From positions 248,001-312,000 of the forward strand of contig JAEIOD010000003.1 in the NCBI GenBank assembly GCA_016342415.1: 64,000 nucleotides of DNA. Reading direction: 5' to 3'. This DNA is from Clostridiales bacterium. Its GTDB lineage: Bacteria > Bacillota > Clostridia > Peptostreptococcales > Acidaminobacteraceae. A model generated the notes under the pieces. The model was not told the origin of the DNA. It saw nothing but the letters and a program-made list of their open reading frames with translations, and did not search any database. Positions 1 to 8,563 of the stretch are shown one piece after another. The number at the start of each line of letters is the position of its first letter. Positions within the stretch are counted from its first letter, which is position 1. The translations under genes were made by a program, and so were the position numbers.

Positions 1-1
1 A

Positions 2-346
2 CTTCTTGATAATAGTAATGTTCTGGTATCTACTCATATAGGTGCTAAAATGGTTGATGAAAGATATGTTTTAACTGTTGAGGAAGAAAAAAAGATTATT
101 GAGAATTACTTTGAGGATGGAGAGAATCTAAAACTTAAGAATTTCCCATCAAAAGAAAAGAAAAAAATTGTTGTTTTGAGAAGAATAACACAAGTTTTTG
201 ATAATAATAAGAAGTATTCGGAATTAGAATTAAATGATATCATAGGACCAATTCATGATGATATTGCAACAATACGACGTTATCTTATTCAATATGGATT
301 TATGGATAGAACGAAAAATGGTAGTCAATACTGGGTTAAGAAATAA
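2..346 (+). CDS. DUF2087 protein, 5' end cut by window edge
   Basis: The reading frame is open from the first bases, so the true start lies outside the window; the ATG at 50 is internal or secondary. The visible 115 residues contain a DUF2087 domain (about residues 30-110), with a KNFPSKEKKK segment, a helical middle and a C-terminal RRYLIQYGFMDRT...QYW motif. In Gram-positive bacteria DUF2087 is often fused behind an ArsR-like winged helix, and the upstream residues (LDNSNVLVST) would fit the end of such a domain. That makes this a possible transcription factor, but the DNA-binding part is not visible. A second DUF2087 gene follows at 488, which suggests duplication. Confidence 0.7.
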   Translation, partial: LLDNSNVLVSTHIGAKMVDERYVLTVEEEKKIIENYFEDGENLKLKNFPSKEKKKIVVLRRITQVFDNNKKYSELELNDIIGPIHDDIATIRRYLIQYGFMDRTKNGSQYWVKK

Positions 347-487
347 GACCAACCATCCACGTAAGTGGATGGTTATTTTTTTATGAATATTCTCAAGGTT
401 TGTTTGCTATTATTGCTCTTTTGTGATATTTTGTTTATAGAAACAGTAAACAGTATTGCATAGCGTTTATAATAAGGAGGATTTGAT

Positions 488-754
488 GTGTTAAAAAACT
501 TTATTGATGCGGATGGAAGAATTAAACAATGGCCTTCAAAGAATAATTTGAAGATTGAAGTTATCAAATATATCGCAAGTAAGTTTGAAGTCAATCGGAC
601 ATATACGGAGAAAGAAGTAAACGAAATAATCATGAAATGGCATACCTATAATGATTATTTCATGATTAGAAGAGGTATGATTGAGTATCAACTATTAGAA
701 AGAACGCGTAATGGATCTAAATATTGGAAAGTTGAGATGGAAGGTGAAATATGA
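488..754 (+). CDS. Stand-alone DUF2087 protein
   Basis: This 88-residue protein consists almost entirely of a DUF2087 domain. It has the KQWPSKNNLK opening and the RRGMIEYQLLERTRNGSKYW ending that matches the preceding gene. The start is GTG at 488, seven bases after AGGAGG at 475-480. An ATG two bases upstream is out of frame and meets a stop at once, so it is not used. The last four bases overlap the next gene (ATGA), so the two are probably translationally coupled. The molecular function of DUF2087 is unknown; it is usually found beside or within transcription regulators. No extra HTH is present here. Confidence 0.8.
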   Translation: MLKNFIDADGRIKQWPSKNNLKIEVIKYIASKFEVNRTYTEKEVNEIIMKWHTYNDYFMIRRGMIEYQLLERTRNGSKYWKVEMEGEI

Positions 755-1758
755 TAGGAATAAATGAAATAAATAAATTGATGAGTTTCTATGGGAAAGA
801 TCTTATAGAATATGAAAGTATCCATAATGGTGTTGGTTCAGAAGTTTATAAGGTAATAACAACAAGTGGTATATTTATACTTAAGAATCCAACTGGTGAT
901 CAAATCAACAATTTAGAAGCAGAACCAGACATATGTAAATATCTTAACGACCATGACTTTAAAGTGTCAACATTTGAAAAAAGTGTGGAGGGGAAATATG
1001 TAGTTTGCTTTGAACAGGAGATATTTTCTTTACAAAGGTATTTTGAAGGTCGTATTTATCCGTTTAATGAAACGCCTGATTGGTTGATGGTGGAAAGTGC
1101 AAAAAAATTAGGATCTATACATGAGCTAATGAAAAATTATCATCAGCTGGATATAGGCATCGGAACGAGCTTTTTTGAGTATAAACGATCTCAAAATACA
1201 TTACATTCGTACTTAAACACTTTAGAAATCGCAAAGCAAAAGAATGATGTTGAAATTATAGAAGATTTAGAGTTCCGTATTGATTTGATAAAAAGATATA
1301 ATTTTGATGATATATGCTTAGAAGATTTTACTTGTCTAAACACTCATGGTGATTATAATGTTAGTCAAATAATCTGTAGTGACAATAAAATAGAAGCAAT
1401 TATTGATTGGACATCGGCATGTGTTCATCCAATAGTTTGGGAAATTATGAGATCGTTTGTATATGCAGAACCAACTTGTAAAGATGGAAAGATAGACATA
1501 GATAAACTCATTAAGTATATCAAAGCATATTTGACTAATGGTGCTCTTACTAAGAAGGATATTGAGTTAATGCCAAAGCTATTCTTTTATCAAATAACAG
1601 TTTGCGATTACTATGGGCTTTTTTATAACGATGTCATTTTGAATAAGCAAATTATGTTACACCACGCAATATTCTCAACTAAACTGATGAGATGGTTTGA
1701 TGATCACATAGATTCTTTAGTTCATAATCTCATGGAAGAGTTTTGCAATCTAGATTAA
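751..1758 (+). CDS. Phosphotransferase of the APH/choline-kinase superfamily
   Basis: The 335-residue protein has a kinase-like fold. An N-terminal lobe carries an IFILKNP strand whose lysine would hold ATP, a catalytic HGDYNVSQI loop (His-Gly-Asp-x-Asn) lies near residue 205, and a metal-binding IDWTSA follows near residue 225. Superfamily members phosphorylate aminoglycosides, macrolides, choline, homoserine or sugars. The sequence alone does not fix the substrate, and resistance should not be assumed. It overlaps the DUF2087 gene by four bases, so both are probably one transcript ending at the hairpin at 2027-2070. A second, distant paralogue lies at 11902. Confidence 0.8.
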   Translation: MIGINEINKLMSFYGKDLIEYESIHNGVGSEVYKVITTSGIFILKNPTGDQINNLEAEPDICKYLNDHDFKVSTFEKSVEGKYVVCFEQEIFSLQRYFEGRIYPFNETPDWLMVESAKKLGSIHELMKNYHQLDIGIGTSFFEYKRSQNTLHSYLNTLEIAKQKNDVEIIEDLEFRIDLIKRYNFDDICLEDFTCLNTHGDYNVSQIICSDNKIEAIIDWTSACVHPIVWEIMRSFVYAEPTCKDGKIDIDKLIKYIKAYLTNGALTKKDIELMPKLFFYQITVCDYYGLFYNDVILNKQIMLHHAIFSTKLMRWFDDHIDSLVHNLMEEFCNLD

Positions 1759-2026
1759 AAGAGCTGCTTAAAGTATTAAATCTTGTAAAAACTAGTATTA
1801 TAGATCTAAGCTAAATCATTGTGTTTCGCCAGTTATAAAGGATTTTAATGAATATTTAGTTACAACTGCTACAAGAACAAGGATCTTGTCAATCGGTTCT
1901 ATTCAATATATATGAGTCGGTTTCTTAGGGATGATTTGATTATCCTGATTAAATGGAAAAGTAGTACTTTGCTAGATTTTGACAACTTAAGTGCCCATAC
2001 AATGATAAGTAGGGGAGTTATGATGT
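1759..2026. other. Intergenic stretch without recognised gene
   Basis: No open frame with a ribosome binding site was found on either strand between the kinase stop and the shared terminator. It may be decayed coding DNA; nothing identifiable remains. Confidence 0.5.
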
Positions 2027-2070
2027 AAAAAGAAGAGAAATCTGATTATGTAACAGATTTCTCTTCTTTT
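2027..2070. terminator. Bidirectional rho-independent terminator
   Basis: A perfect 17-bp inverted repeat (AAAAGAAGAGAAATCTG and its complement) has a 9-base loop and A/T tracts on both sides. It lies between converging genes, the kinase (+) and purA (-), and can stop transcription from both directions. Confidence 0.9.
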
Positions 2071-2152
2071 ATTAGATTATAATATACATTCTGATCAATC
2101 GCCATTTTCGGTCACATGAGTTTTCTCGTACATGAAACATTAGACTTTCTTA

Positions 2153-3427
2153 CTATTTCATGATAATGTCATCTCTCTTTGGACCTACTGAAATAAGTGT
2201 AATAGGAAAACCTAATAATTCTTCTACAAAGTTTACATATTCTTTTGCTTCTAGAGGGAGCTCCTTAAAATTTCTGATATTCGAGATATCACTTTTCCAT
2301 CCTTTAAGTACTTTAAACACAGGCTTAGCTTTTTCAAGTTCGCTGTTAACTGGGAAAACATCACATCTATTTCCGTCAATTTCATAATGTGTACATACTG
2401 GGATTTCATCTAAGTAACCCAAAACATCCAATAGAGATAATACGACTTCTGTTGTACCTTGTAACTCACAACCATACCTTGAGGCAACAGCATCAAACCA
2501 TCCCATACGACGTGGTCTCCCTGTAGTTGCACCAAACTCACCTGCATCACCACCATTGATTCTAAGTGTATCACCAGCATCTCCGAATATTTCTGAAACA
2601 AATGGACCGCTCCCGACAGCACTTGAATATGACTTGACCACTGTAATGACTCTCTTTAATTCTGATGCTGGAAGACCTGTGCTTACTGGGGCAAATGAAG
2701 CTAGAGGACTAGAAGACGTAGTCATTGGATATATGCCGTGATCAGGATCCTTAAGTGCACCCAACTGTCCTTCCATCAAGATGTTTTTATCTTTAATAGC
2801 ATTCTTTAATAATTTTCTTGTATCATCTACAAAACATTCAATACTTTTACCTTGTTCAAATAAATAATCCGTAATTTCAATTGCATTTAATGCTTTGTGG
2901 TTATATAAATGTTCTAATAAAATGTTTTTCTTTTCAATATTTCTAATGACCTTATTTAATAGAGCATCATAATCGTATAAATCAGCAACTTGGATACCGA
3001 TCTTTAAATACTTATCAGAGTAGAATGGTGCCATACCTGACTGAGTCGATCCAAATTGATCCTTTCCCAATCTTTTCTCTTCAAGCTTGTCTAAAAGAAT
3101 ATGATGTGGTAAAACGACTTGAGCACGGTGACTGATTTTTATGTTAGGTTTTGGAACATTCCTAGAAATAACGTCTCTGTACTCAGTCAAAAATGCTTCA
3201 ATATTGACTGCGACACTTGTTGCCAATACATTTACTGTATTTGGGTTGAAAACCCCTGAAGGTAGTAAATGAAGCTGAAACTTACCATAATCATTGATTA
3301 TTGTATGTCCTGCATTATTACCACCTTGAAACCTTACTACAAAATCAGATTGCTTTGCTAAGAGGTCTGTAATTTTACCTTTACCCTCATCACCCCAGTT
3401 ACCGCCGACTACCGCTGTTATACTCAT
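2153..3427 (-). CDS. purA: Adenylosuccinate synthetase
   Basis: PurA joins aspartate to IMP using GTP, the first committed step from IMP to AMP. At 424 residues it has the family's usual length. The N-terminal phosphate loop GNWGDEGKGKITD, the GGNNAGHT motif, QFGSTQSGM and the TTGRPRRMGW region near residues 300-310 are all present. A strong AAGGAGG sits seven to eight bases before the ATG (complement of 3428-3440). It is transcribed away from a LysR gene across a 98-bp shared control region. The next gene of that divergent unit is an adenosine deaminase, so the locus links synthesis and breakdown of adenine nucleotides. It is complete, with no anomaly seen. Confidence 0.97.
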   Translation of the reverse strand: MSITAVVGGNWGDEGKGKITDLLAKQSDFVVRFQGGNNAGHTIINDYGKFQLHLLPSGVFNPNTVNVLATSVAVNIEAFLTEYRDVISRNVPKPNIKISHRAQVVLPHHILLDKLEEKRLGKDQFGSTQSGMAPFYSDKYLKIGIQVADLYDYDALLNKVIRNIEKKNILLEHLYNHKALNAIEITDYLFEQGKSIECFVDDTRKLLKNAIKDKNILMEGQLGALKDPDHGIYPMTTSSSPLASFAPVSTGLPASELKRVITVVKSYSSAVGSGPFVSEIFGDAGDTLRINGGDAGEFGATTGRPRRMGWFDAVASRYGCELQGTTEVVLSLLDVLGYLDEIPVCTHYEIDGNRCDVFPVNSELEKAKPVFKVLKGWKSDISNIRNFKELPLEAKEYVNFVEELLGFPITLISVGPKRDDIIMK

Positions 3428-3525
3428 ATGATCCTCCTTCTTTACTATTGATTATATTATTAGTATACTGAAATTATAGATATAAATAAAATTGATATTT
3501 ATTATATAGTGTATAAGGAGAAGTT
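3428..3525. promoter_or_regulatory. Divergent purA / lysR control region
   Basis: This 98-bp AT-rich spacer holds the start signals of purA (minus) and the LysR gene (plus). At 3459-3474 the sequence ATTAGTATACTGAAAT contains the palindrome AGTATACT within an ATT-N10-AAT frame, resembling a LysR-type T-N11-A box. The operator assignment is inference; the divergent layout is typical of LysR regulators controlling a neighbour. Confidence 0.4.
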
Positions 3526-4413
3526 ATGAACGAGCAGAATTTTGAACATTACAAAGTTTTTTATCATGTTGCAAAAGAAGGGCAAATATCAAAGGCTGCC
3601 AAAGTATTATTCATTTCACAACCTGCCGTAAGTCAGTCAATAAAAGTACTGGAAAAGAATTTAGATGGGAAACTTTTTTTTAGAACGCCAAAGGGAGTTA
3701 CATTAACACCTGAAGGAAAAGCACTATATGAATATGTTGAAAAAGCATATAGTTATTTTATAAGCGGTGAAAGAAAATTTAAAGAACTTCAAGATCAAGA
3801 GGGTGGGGAAATTAGAATCGGTGCAAGTGATACACTTTGTAGTCATTATCTTATAGATTATCTTAAAGAATATCACGATATGTATCCAAAGGTTAAGATA
3901 CATGTTTTTAATAAGACGACCTATGAGATTATTGATTTATTAAAAAAGGGAGAAGTGGATCTAGGCTTTATAAATCTACCAGTGCAACTTGATTCATCAC
4001 TACAAATTCAAAGTGTTGAAGTGCTGCAAGACAGTTTTGTATGTAGTAAGAAGTATAAGGATTTAATAAAGGATAAAATATCTTTAAAAGAACTTCGTGA
4101 GTATCCTCTCTTATTATTAGAAAAGAATACTAATATGAGGAGGTTTGTGGATCAAATATTCATTAAACATGATGTGTTGTACGAGCCAGAGTTTGAACTG
4201 GGCAGTATTGATCTATTAGTTAAATTTGCAAGTGCTGGATTTGGTATATCATTTATTACTAAGAATTTTGTTAAAAAAGAGCTTGAGAAAAAAGAGATAT
4301 TTGTAGTTGATATAAAAGAGGATATACCCAAACGAGCAATAGGTATGGTAAAAATAAAAGACAGACCATTATCAAATTCAGCTAACCATTTTTACACATT
4401 ATTTGTATCATGA
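3526..4413 (+). CDS. LysR-family transcription regulator
   Basis: The 295-residue protein has an N-terminal winged HTH (residues 5-65, with the canonical GQISKAAKVLFISQPAVSQS recognition region) followed by a periplasmic-binding-protein-like effector domain (about 90-290). AAGGAG precedes the ATG. It lies back-to-back with purA and is followed at once by the adenosine deaminase gene, so it probably controls one or both. The co-inducer is unknown; a purine or an intermediate of that pathway would be a reasonable guess from context only. Confidence 0.93.
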   Translation: MNEQNFEHYKVFYHVAKEGQISKAAKVLFISQPAVSQSIKVLEKNLDGKLFFRTPKGVTLTPEGKALYEYVEKAYSYFISGERKFKELQDQEGGEIRIGASDTLCSHYLIDYLKEYHDMYPKVKIHVFNKTTYEIIDLLKKGEVDLGFINLPVQLDSSLQIQSVEVLQDSFVCSKKYKDLIKDKISLKELREYPLLLLEKNTNMRRFVDQIFIKHDVLYEPEFELGSIDLLVKFASAGFGISFITKNFVKKELEKKEIFVVDIKEDIPKRAIGMVKIKDRPLSNSANHFYTLFVS

Positions 4414-4446
4414 GAAATGAAAAAATACATAGAATGGAGAAAACAG

Positions 4447-5367
4447 ATGACATTTATAGAAGCTTTGAAGAATCATGATGTTGAACAGATGAAAGAAATT
4501 CCTAAAGGTGATTTACATAACCACATTACAAGAGGTGGCAACAAGAAGTATATAGAAAAGTGGAGTGGAAAAACAATCCCAAATTGTCCGAAATTTAATT
4601 CGTTGGATGAGATGAATGATTGGAATCAAAAGCATATTAAACCGTTACTACAAGGCAGAGAAGGGTATGAAAAACGTTTGGAGGCATCTTTTGTACAAGC
4701 ACAAATGGATGGTGTAAAAGTACTTCATATGAGTGTGAGTCTTGGTGAAGAATTGTTCTATAATAATTCAGTGGAAGTATTGGTTAAGAATCTGAAAAGA
4801 ATTCATCATACCTATGCACCAGATATCAAGTTTGTACCTGAAATTGCAGGGTGTACCTGTATGAATCCAGATGAGATGGATTATAGATTAGATCCTTTTT
4901 TAGATCAATCTTACTTTGAATCCTTTGATCTATATGGAGATGAGTACGCAGTACCAAGTTATACAAAGTTGTATAAGAAGTTGAGAAGTAAAGGTTTAAT
5001 CTTAAAAGCACATGTTGGCGAATTTGGATCTGCAGAATTAGTAAGAGAAGCTGTTGAAGCACTAGAACTCGACCATGTCCAGCATGGTATTGCCGCTTCA
5101 ACTTCCAATGAAGTGATGACTTATTTAAGAGATAATCATATTCAATTAAATATTTGTCCCTCAAGTAATGTTCTTTTAAACAGAACCAAAGATTATAAAA
5201 GTCATCCCATTAAAAAGCTGTATGACAACGGCATAAAAGTAACTATAAATTCAGACGATATGTTGATCTTTGATCAGAGTGTATCTGATGAATACTTCAA
5301 TCTGTATCATGCTGGTGTATTTAGTCCAGAAGAATTAAACGATATTAGGAAAAACAGTCTGTTTTAG
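4447..5367 (+). CDS. Adenosine deaminase family hydrolase
   Basis: This metal-dependent amidohydrolase of the adenosine/AMP deaminase fold converts adenosine or a related purine to the 6-oxo form. Every expected active-site element is visible: DLHNH near the N-terminus (metal), HVGE in the middle (third His plus catalytic Glu), QHG (His) and NSDD near the C-terminus (metal and substrate Asp). The chosen start is the ATG at 4447, six bases after GGAGA. An in-frame ATG at 4417 has no such site and would add ten basic residues. It sits 33 bp behind the LysR gene and ends at a terminator at 5403. Exact substrate specificity is not provable from sequence. Confidence 0.85.
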   Translation: MTFIEALKNHDVEQMKEIPKGDLHNHITRGGNKKYIEKWSGKTIPNCPKFNSLDEMNDWNQKHIKPLLQGREGYEKRLEASFVQAQMDGVKVLHMSVSLGEELFYNNSVEVLVKNLKRIHHTYAPDIKFVPEIAGCTCMNPDEMDYRLDPFLDQSYFESFDLYGDEYAVPSYTKLYKKLRSKGLILKAHVGEFGSAELVREAVEALELDHVQHGIAASTSNEVMTYLRDNHIQLNICPSSNVLLNRTKDYKSHPIKKLYDNGIKVTINSDDMLIFDQSVSDEYFNLYHAGVFSPEELNDIRKNSLF

Positions 5368-5402
5368 AGTTGTTATAAGAAACTTAATACTCCTGGTTTT
5401 AT

Positions 5403-5440
5403 TAGCTACGTATCTATTATTATAGACGTAGCTATTTTAT
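5403..5440 (+). terminator. Terminator of lysR-deaminase operon
   Basis: A 9-bp stem (TAGCTACGT / ACGTAGCTA) is followed by a T-rich run. Confidence 0.8.
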
Positions 5441-5471
5441 TGTTTGAACTTCATGTAAAAATAAGAAAGAT

Positions 5472-5504
5472 CTTTCAGAGTACTTTCAGATAATGGTGTT
5501 ATAG
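5472..5504 (+). promoter_or_regulatory. 11-bp-spaced CTTTCAGA direct repeat before the reductase gene
   Basis: CTTTCAGA occurs at 5472-5479 and again at 5483-5490, exactly one helical turn apart, upstream of a TATAGT-like -10. OmpR-family response regulators bind such tandem repeats, and an OmpR-type gene lies 3 kb downstream. A similar TTTCA pair with the same 11-bp period precedes the cytochrome b5 gene. Confidence 0.5.
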
Positions 5505-5536
5505 TGAAAAAAACAATAGAATCAGGAGGTAGAAAA

Positions 5537-6877
5537 ATGAAAAAAACACTTATTATATTAATGTATTTGTTGAGTCCAGTTGTGCTTATTATGGCTATAT
5601 TTATGAGTCATATTTCAAAATACAGTATGGTTAGTTTTTTTATACCTATGGTATTGGGGGTACTGAGTTATACTTGGATTCTTTGGCAACTGGTTTTAAG
5701 TGCTAGACCTAAGTTTATCGAAAAACACTTTGGACTAGATAAAATGTATAGATTACATGGCGTGATAGCGATAATTGCCATTGGCATTGGGATTATCCAT
5801 AAGCTTAATTATGAAGCAATATTTAGAGACTCGGTTATGACCAAACTAGGTGAGATAGCTTTGGTTATTTTTATCAGTGTGAGTATGATTTCAATTATAT
5901 TTATGTGGACAAGAGTTTTTGATAAATTTGCTATTCTAAAAAAAGTTGTTCTATGGATGAAGAAGTTGAAAGTCATAACCTATGAACGTCTTAAACTGGT
6001 ACATAATTTTACCATTGTTGGTATTTTGATGCTACAGGTTCATGTTTTGATGACTTCTGCTGCAAGTCATTCAACTTTTGTATTTAATATCTATATGGGT
6101 TACTTCTTAACAGCGATAGGGTTTTATATCTATCATAAAAGCATTAAAGCTTGGTTACTTGAAGAACACCATTATACCATTTCAGCAATCTATAAAGAGA
6201 CAAGCGATGTAATCTCCTTAGATCTTGAACCTAAAACTTTATTTGCGTTAAATTTTAAACCGGGCCAATTTGGTTATTTTACTTTCCTTTCAAAAAATAT
6301 TCCAATTGAGGAACATCCTTTTTCAATTTCATCTTCTCCAACGGAAAAATCCAAACTGACGATTACTGTTAAAGCGCTGGGCGATTTTACACACCATCTA
6401 AGTAATACTATGGTAGGGGATGAAGTGAGGGTAGAAGGCCCTTTTGGGAGATTTAGTTATATGAATGCCATTCAAGAAAAATCAACAGTCTTTATAGCGG
6501 GTGGGATTGGTATAACACCCTTGATGAGTATGCTCAAACACATAGAAATATTAGATGAGAATAGACATGTTATTTTAATATGGGCTGTTAAAACTAAAAA
6601 TGACTTTATAAAATACAAAACCTTTACAACATTAGAACGGAATATGGCCCATTTCAGCTTTATCCCAATTGTATCAAACGATAATCAGTGGACAGGGAGA
6701 AAGGGTCGTTTAGAATTGGATGTTCTAAAAGATATTCTAATAGAAACGTCTTTTCTAGATGGGAATACAGGGTATTATATATGTGGTTCTTCAAACTTCA
6801 TGAAATCTGTATTGGATCATTTACAGACTATAGGCATTCCTAGAAAACAGGTTTATTATGAGAAATTTACGGTATAA
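5537..6877 (+). CDS. Ferric-reductase-like membrane flavoprotein
   Basis: This is a putative transmembrane electron-transfer enzyme that moves electrons from NAD(P)H through FAD to heme in the membrane. The N-terminal half has about six hydrophobic helices with paired histidines (MYRLHGV, GIIHK, KLVHNF, LQVHVLM) typical of ferric-reductase heme ligation. The C-terminal half is a ferredoxin-reductase module with an FAD region (EHPFSISSSP), a nucleotide-binding GGIGITPLMSM and a terminal YYICGS...VYYEKF. The start is ATG 5537, seven bases after AGGAGG; a GTG at 5504 would add 11 unconvincing residues. The downstream cytochrome b5 protein is a likely redox partner, by context. The acceptor (iron, quinone, other) is unknown. 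Confidence 0.85.
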   Translation: MKKTLIILMYLLSPVVLIMAIFMSHISKYSMVSFFIPMVLGVLSYTWILWQLVLSARPKFIEKHFGLDKMYRLHGVIAIIAIGIGIIHKLNYEAIFRDSVMTKLGEIALVIFISVSMISIIFMWTRVFDKFAILKKVVLWMKKLKVITYERLKLVHNFTIVGILMLQVHVLMTSAASHSTFVFNIYMGYFLTAIGFYIYHKSIKAWLLEEHHYTISAIYKETSDVISLDLEPKTLFALNFKPGQFGYFTFLSKNIPIEEHPFSISSSPTEKSKLTITVKALGDFTHHLSNTMVGDEVRVEGPFGRFSYMNAIQEKSTVFIAGGIGITPLMSMLKHIEILDENRHVILIWAVKTKNDFIKYKTFTTLERNMAHFSFIPIVSNDNQWTGRKGRLELDVLKDILIETSFLDGNTGYYICGSSNFMKSVLDHLQTIGIPRKQVYYEKFTV

Positions 6878-6906
6878 GTTTAATAAGGACTTATACTCAT
6901 CATGTC

Positions 6907-6945
6907 TTTCATTTTGTTTTCAGTTTCATTTTATATACTGTGTTC
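6907..6945 (+). promoter_or_regulatory. TTTCA direct repeats before the cytochrome b5 gene
   Basis: TTTCA occurs at 6907, 6918 and 6924. The first two are 11 bp apart, the same motif and period found before the reductase gene. This is a possible binding site for the neighbouring OmpR-type regulator; the assignment is inferred. Confidence 0.45.
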
Positions 6946-6981
6946 ATAAACAAAACATATTATTGAAAGGTGGATTGACTT

Positions 6982-8550
6982 ATGAAAGATAAAGTTGGTG
7001 TTAAAATAGTTTTGAGTATGATGAGTATTAGTTTAATGTTCTTCATTATTTATCAAATTGCCTATACTGCAACTTATGGCGGTAGGGTATTTGATAAAAA
7101 TACTCAAAGTCAAACAATTGTAATGGAACCTGTAAATTCAGTGACTTCAAAAACATTTACTAAAGAAGAGTTGGGAACTTATAATGGCATAAATGATAAG
7201 AATGCTTATGTTGCCATTGATGGCATTGTCTACGATATGACTCATTTAGGATCTTGGGAGAATGGTATTCACGAAGGATTACATGCAGGTCAGGATTTAA
7301 CGGAAGCATTTTCACAGTCGCCTCATTTTAAATCGATTCTTGAAAAAGCACTAATTGTAGGTAATTTAATAGATTCATCGGATGATATGGTGATTAATAA
7401 TAAAGCTTCTAGTAATGAAGTGATTTTAGAAACCGTTCAAACAGAGAAAACTGATGGATCTATCGATGCAGTTAAAAAAACTACGTCTGCTACATGGACA
7501 ACTGAAACATTATCAAATTATAATGGTATGAATGGTAACCCAGCCTATATTTCTGTTGAAGGTATTGTTTATGATGTGAGTGGACTTAGTTCATGGGAAG
7601 GTGGCACACATCAAGGTATACAAGCCGGTACTGAGGTAACAGCTGCTTTTCTAGCATCACCTCATAGTCAAGCCATTTTAGAGCGAGCGACAGTAATTGG
7701 TGAAATGAGAGACCTTGCGAAAAGTGCGTCTGTTTCAACCATGAATACTGAGATAGCGATAAAGTTAACACCAACATCTCAAAACAAAGCATCTGAAACA
7801 TGGACTTTAGAAACTCTTGCAAATTATAACGGTATGAATGGAAATCCAGCATATATTGCAGTAAAAGGTGTGATATATGATGTGACGGATCTTGGTTCTT
7901 GGACAGGGGGTTCACATAAAGGTATTCAAGCGGGTAAAGATGTAACAGCTGCATTTGAAAGCTCTCCTCATAGTTTAGATATTTTAAAAAGTGCCAGAGT
8001 TGTTGGAAGATTAAATGATATTATGACTGTAGTTGAAACAACATCTATACCTGTTACTACAAGAGTGGAAACTACAACTCCACAAGTAATTGACAGTGCT
8101 AAGAGTAATATCTCAGAAATATGGACCTTGTCAGTTCTTTCAAATTATAATGCGATGAATGGCAATCCTGCTTATATTGCTATAAACGATATAATTTATG
8201 ATGTAACAGAAATTGGTGTATGGCGTGATGGTATCCATAAAGGTATTCGCGCTGGTAGAGATGTGACTTCGGAGTTTGCTTCATCACCTCATCTCGACTC
8301 ATTACTTAATCAACTTAAGGTAATTGGAAGACTTGGGGGGCCAATCGATACAGTTGTTATGGATTCACAAACACTTACTCAAGAAAGACCACAGTTTGAT
8401 GTTAGATCAGATGATGATGACCACGACAAAGATGATGACCACGACAAAGATGATGACCACGACAAAGATGATGACCACGACGAAGATGATGACCACGACG
8501 AAGATGACGACCATGACGAAGATGATGACCATGACGAAGATGATGATTGA
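6982..8550 (+). CDS. Surface protein with four cytochrome-b5-like domains and Asp/His tail
   Basis: A single N-terminal hydrophobic segment (residues 8-30) should anchor or export the protein. Four cytochrome-b5-like heme/steroid-binding modules follow at about 59-128, 172-242, 273-343 and 381-451. Each has a NYNGMNGNPAYI-like start, a GxIYDVT strand, a W..G.HKGI.AG.D.T segment and an SPH near the end. In this bacterial family the conserved histidines are candidate heme ligands. Ser/Thr-rich linkers separate the modules. Residues 477-522 are seven copies of DDDHD(K/E), a likely metal-chelating tail. AAAGGTGG precedes the ATG. The neighbours are a membrane flavoprotein and a two-component system, which suggests a regulated extracytoplasmic redox or metal module (inference). 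Confidence 0.85.
   Translation: MKDKVGVKIVLSMMSISLMFFIIYQIAYTATYGGRVFDKNTQSQTIVMEPVNSVTSKTFTKEELGTYNGINDKNAYVAIDGIVYDMTHLGSWENGIHEGLHAGQDLTEAFSQSPHFKSILEKALIVGNLIDSSDDMVINNKASSNEVILETVQTEKTDGSIDAVKKTTSATWTTETLSNYNGMNGNPAYISVEGIVYDVSGLSSWEGGTHQGIQAGTEVTAAFLASPHSQAILERATVIGEMRDLAKSASVSTMNTEIAIKLTPTSQNKASETWTLETLANYNGMNGNPAYIAVKGVIYDVTDLGSWTGGSHKGIQAGKDVTAAFESSPHSLDILKSARVVGRLNDIMTVVETTSIPVTTRVETTTPQVIDSAKSNISEIWTLSVLSNYNAMNGNPAYIAINDIIYDVTEIGVWRDGIHKGIRAGRDVTSEFASSPHLDSLLNQLKVIGRLGGPIDTVVMDSQTLTQERPQFDVRSDDDDHDKDDDHDKDDDHDKDDDHDEDDDHDEDDDHDEDDDHDEDDD
8408..8548 (+). repeat. 18-bp coding tandem repeat, about seven copies
   Basis: Near-identical units of GATGATGACCACGACAAA (later copies end GAA) encode the Asp/His/Lys-Glu tail of the cytochrome b5 protein. 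The high identity suggests recent expansion and probable copy-number variation between strains. Confidence 0.9.
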
Positions 8551-8563
8551 TAGGAGATAATCG

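Noticed and set aside
751-1758. Aminoglycoside resistance gene
   Set aside because: Only superfamily motifs are visible; there is no specific match to a known resistance enzyme.
8324-8560. Met/Thr/Lys-rich frame over the Asp/His repeat
   Set aside because: Shadow of the 18-bp repeat in another frame of the cytochrome b5 gene.
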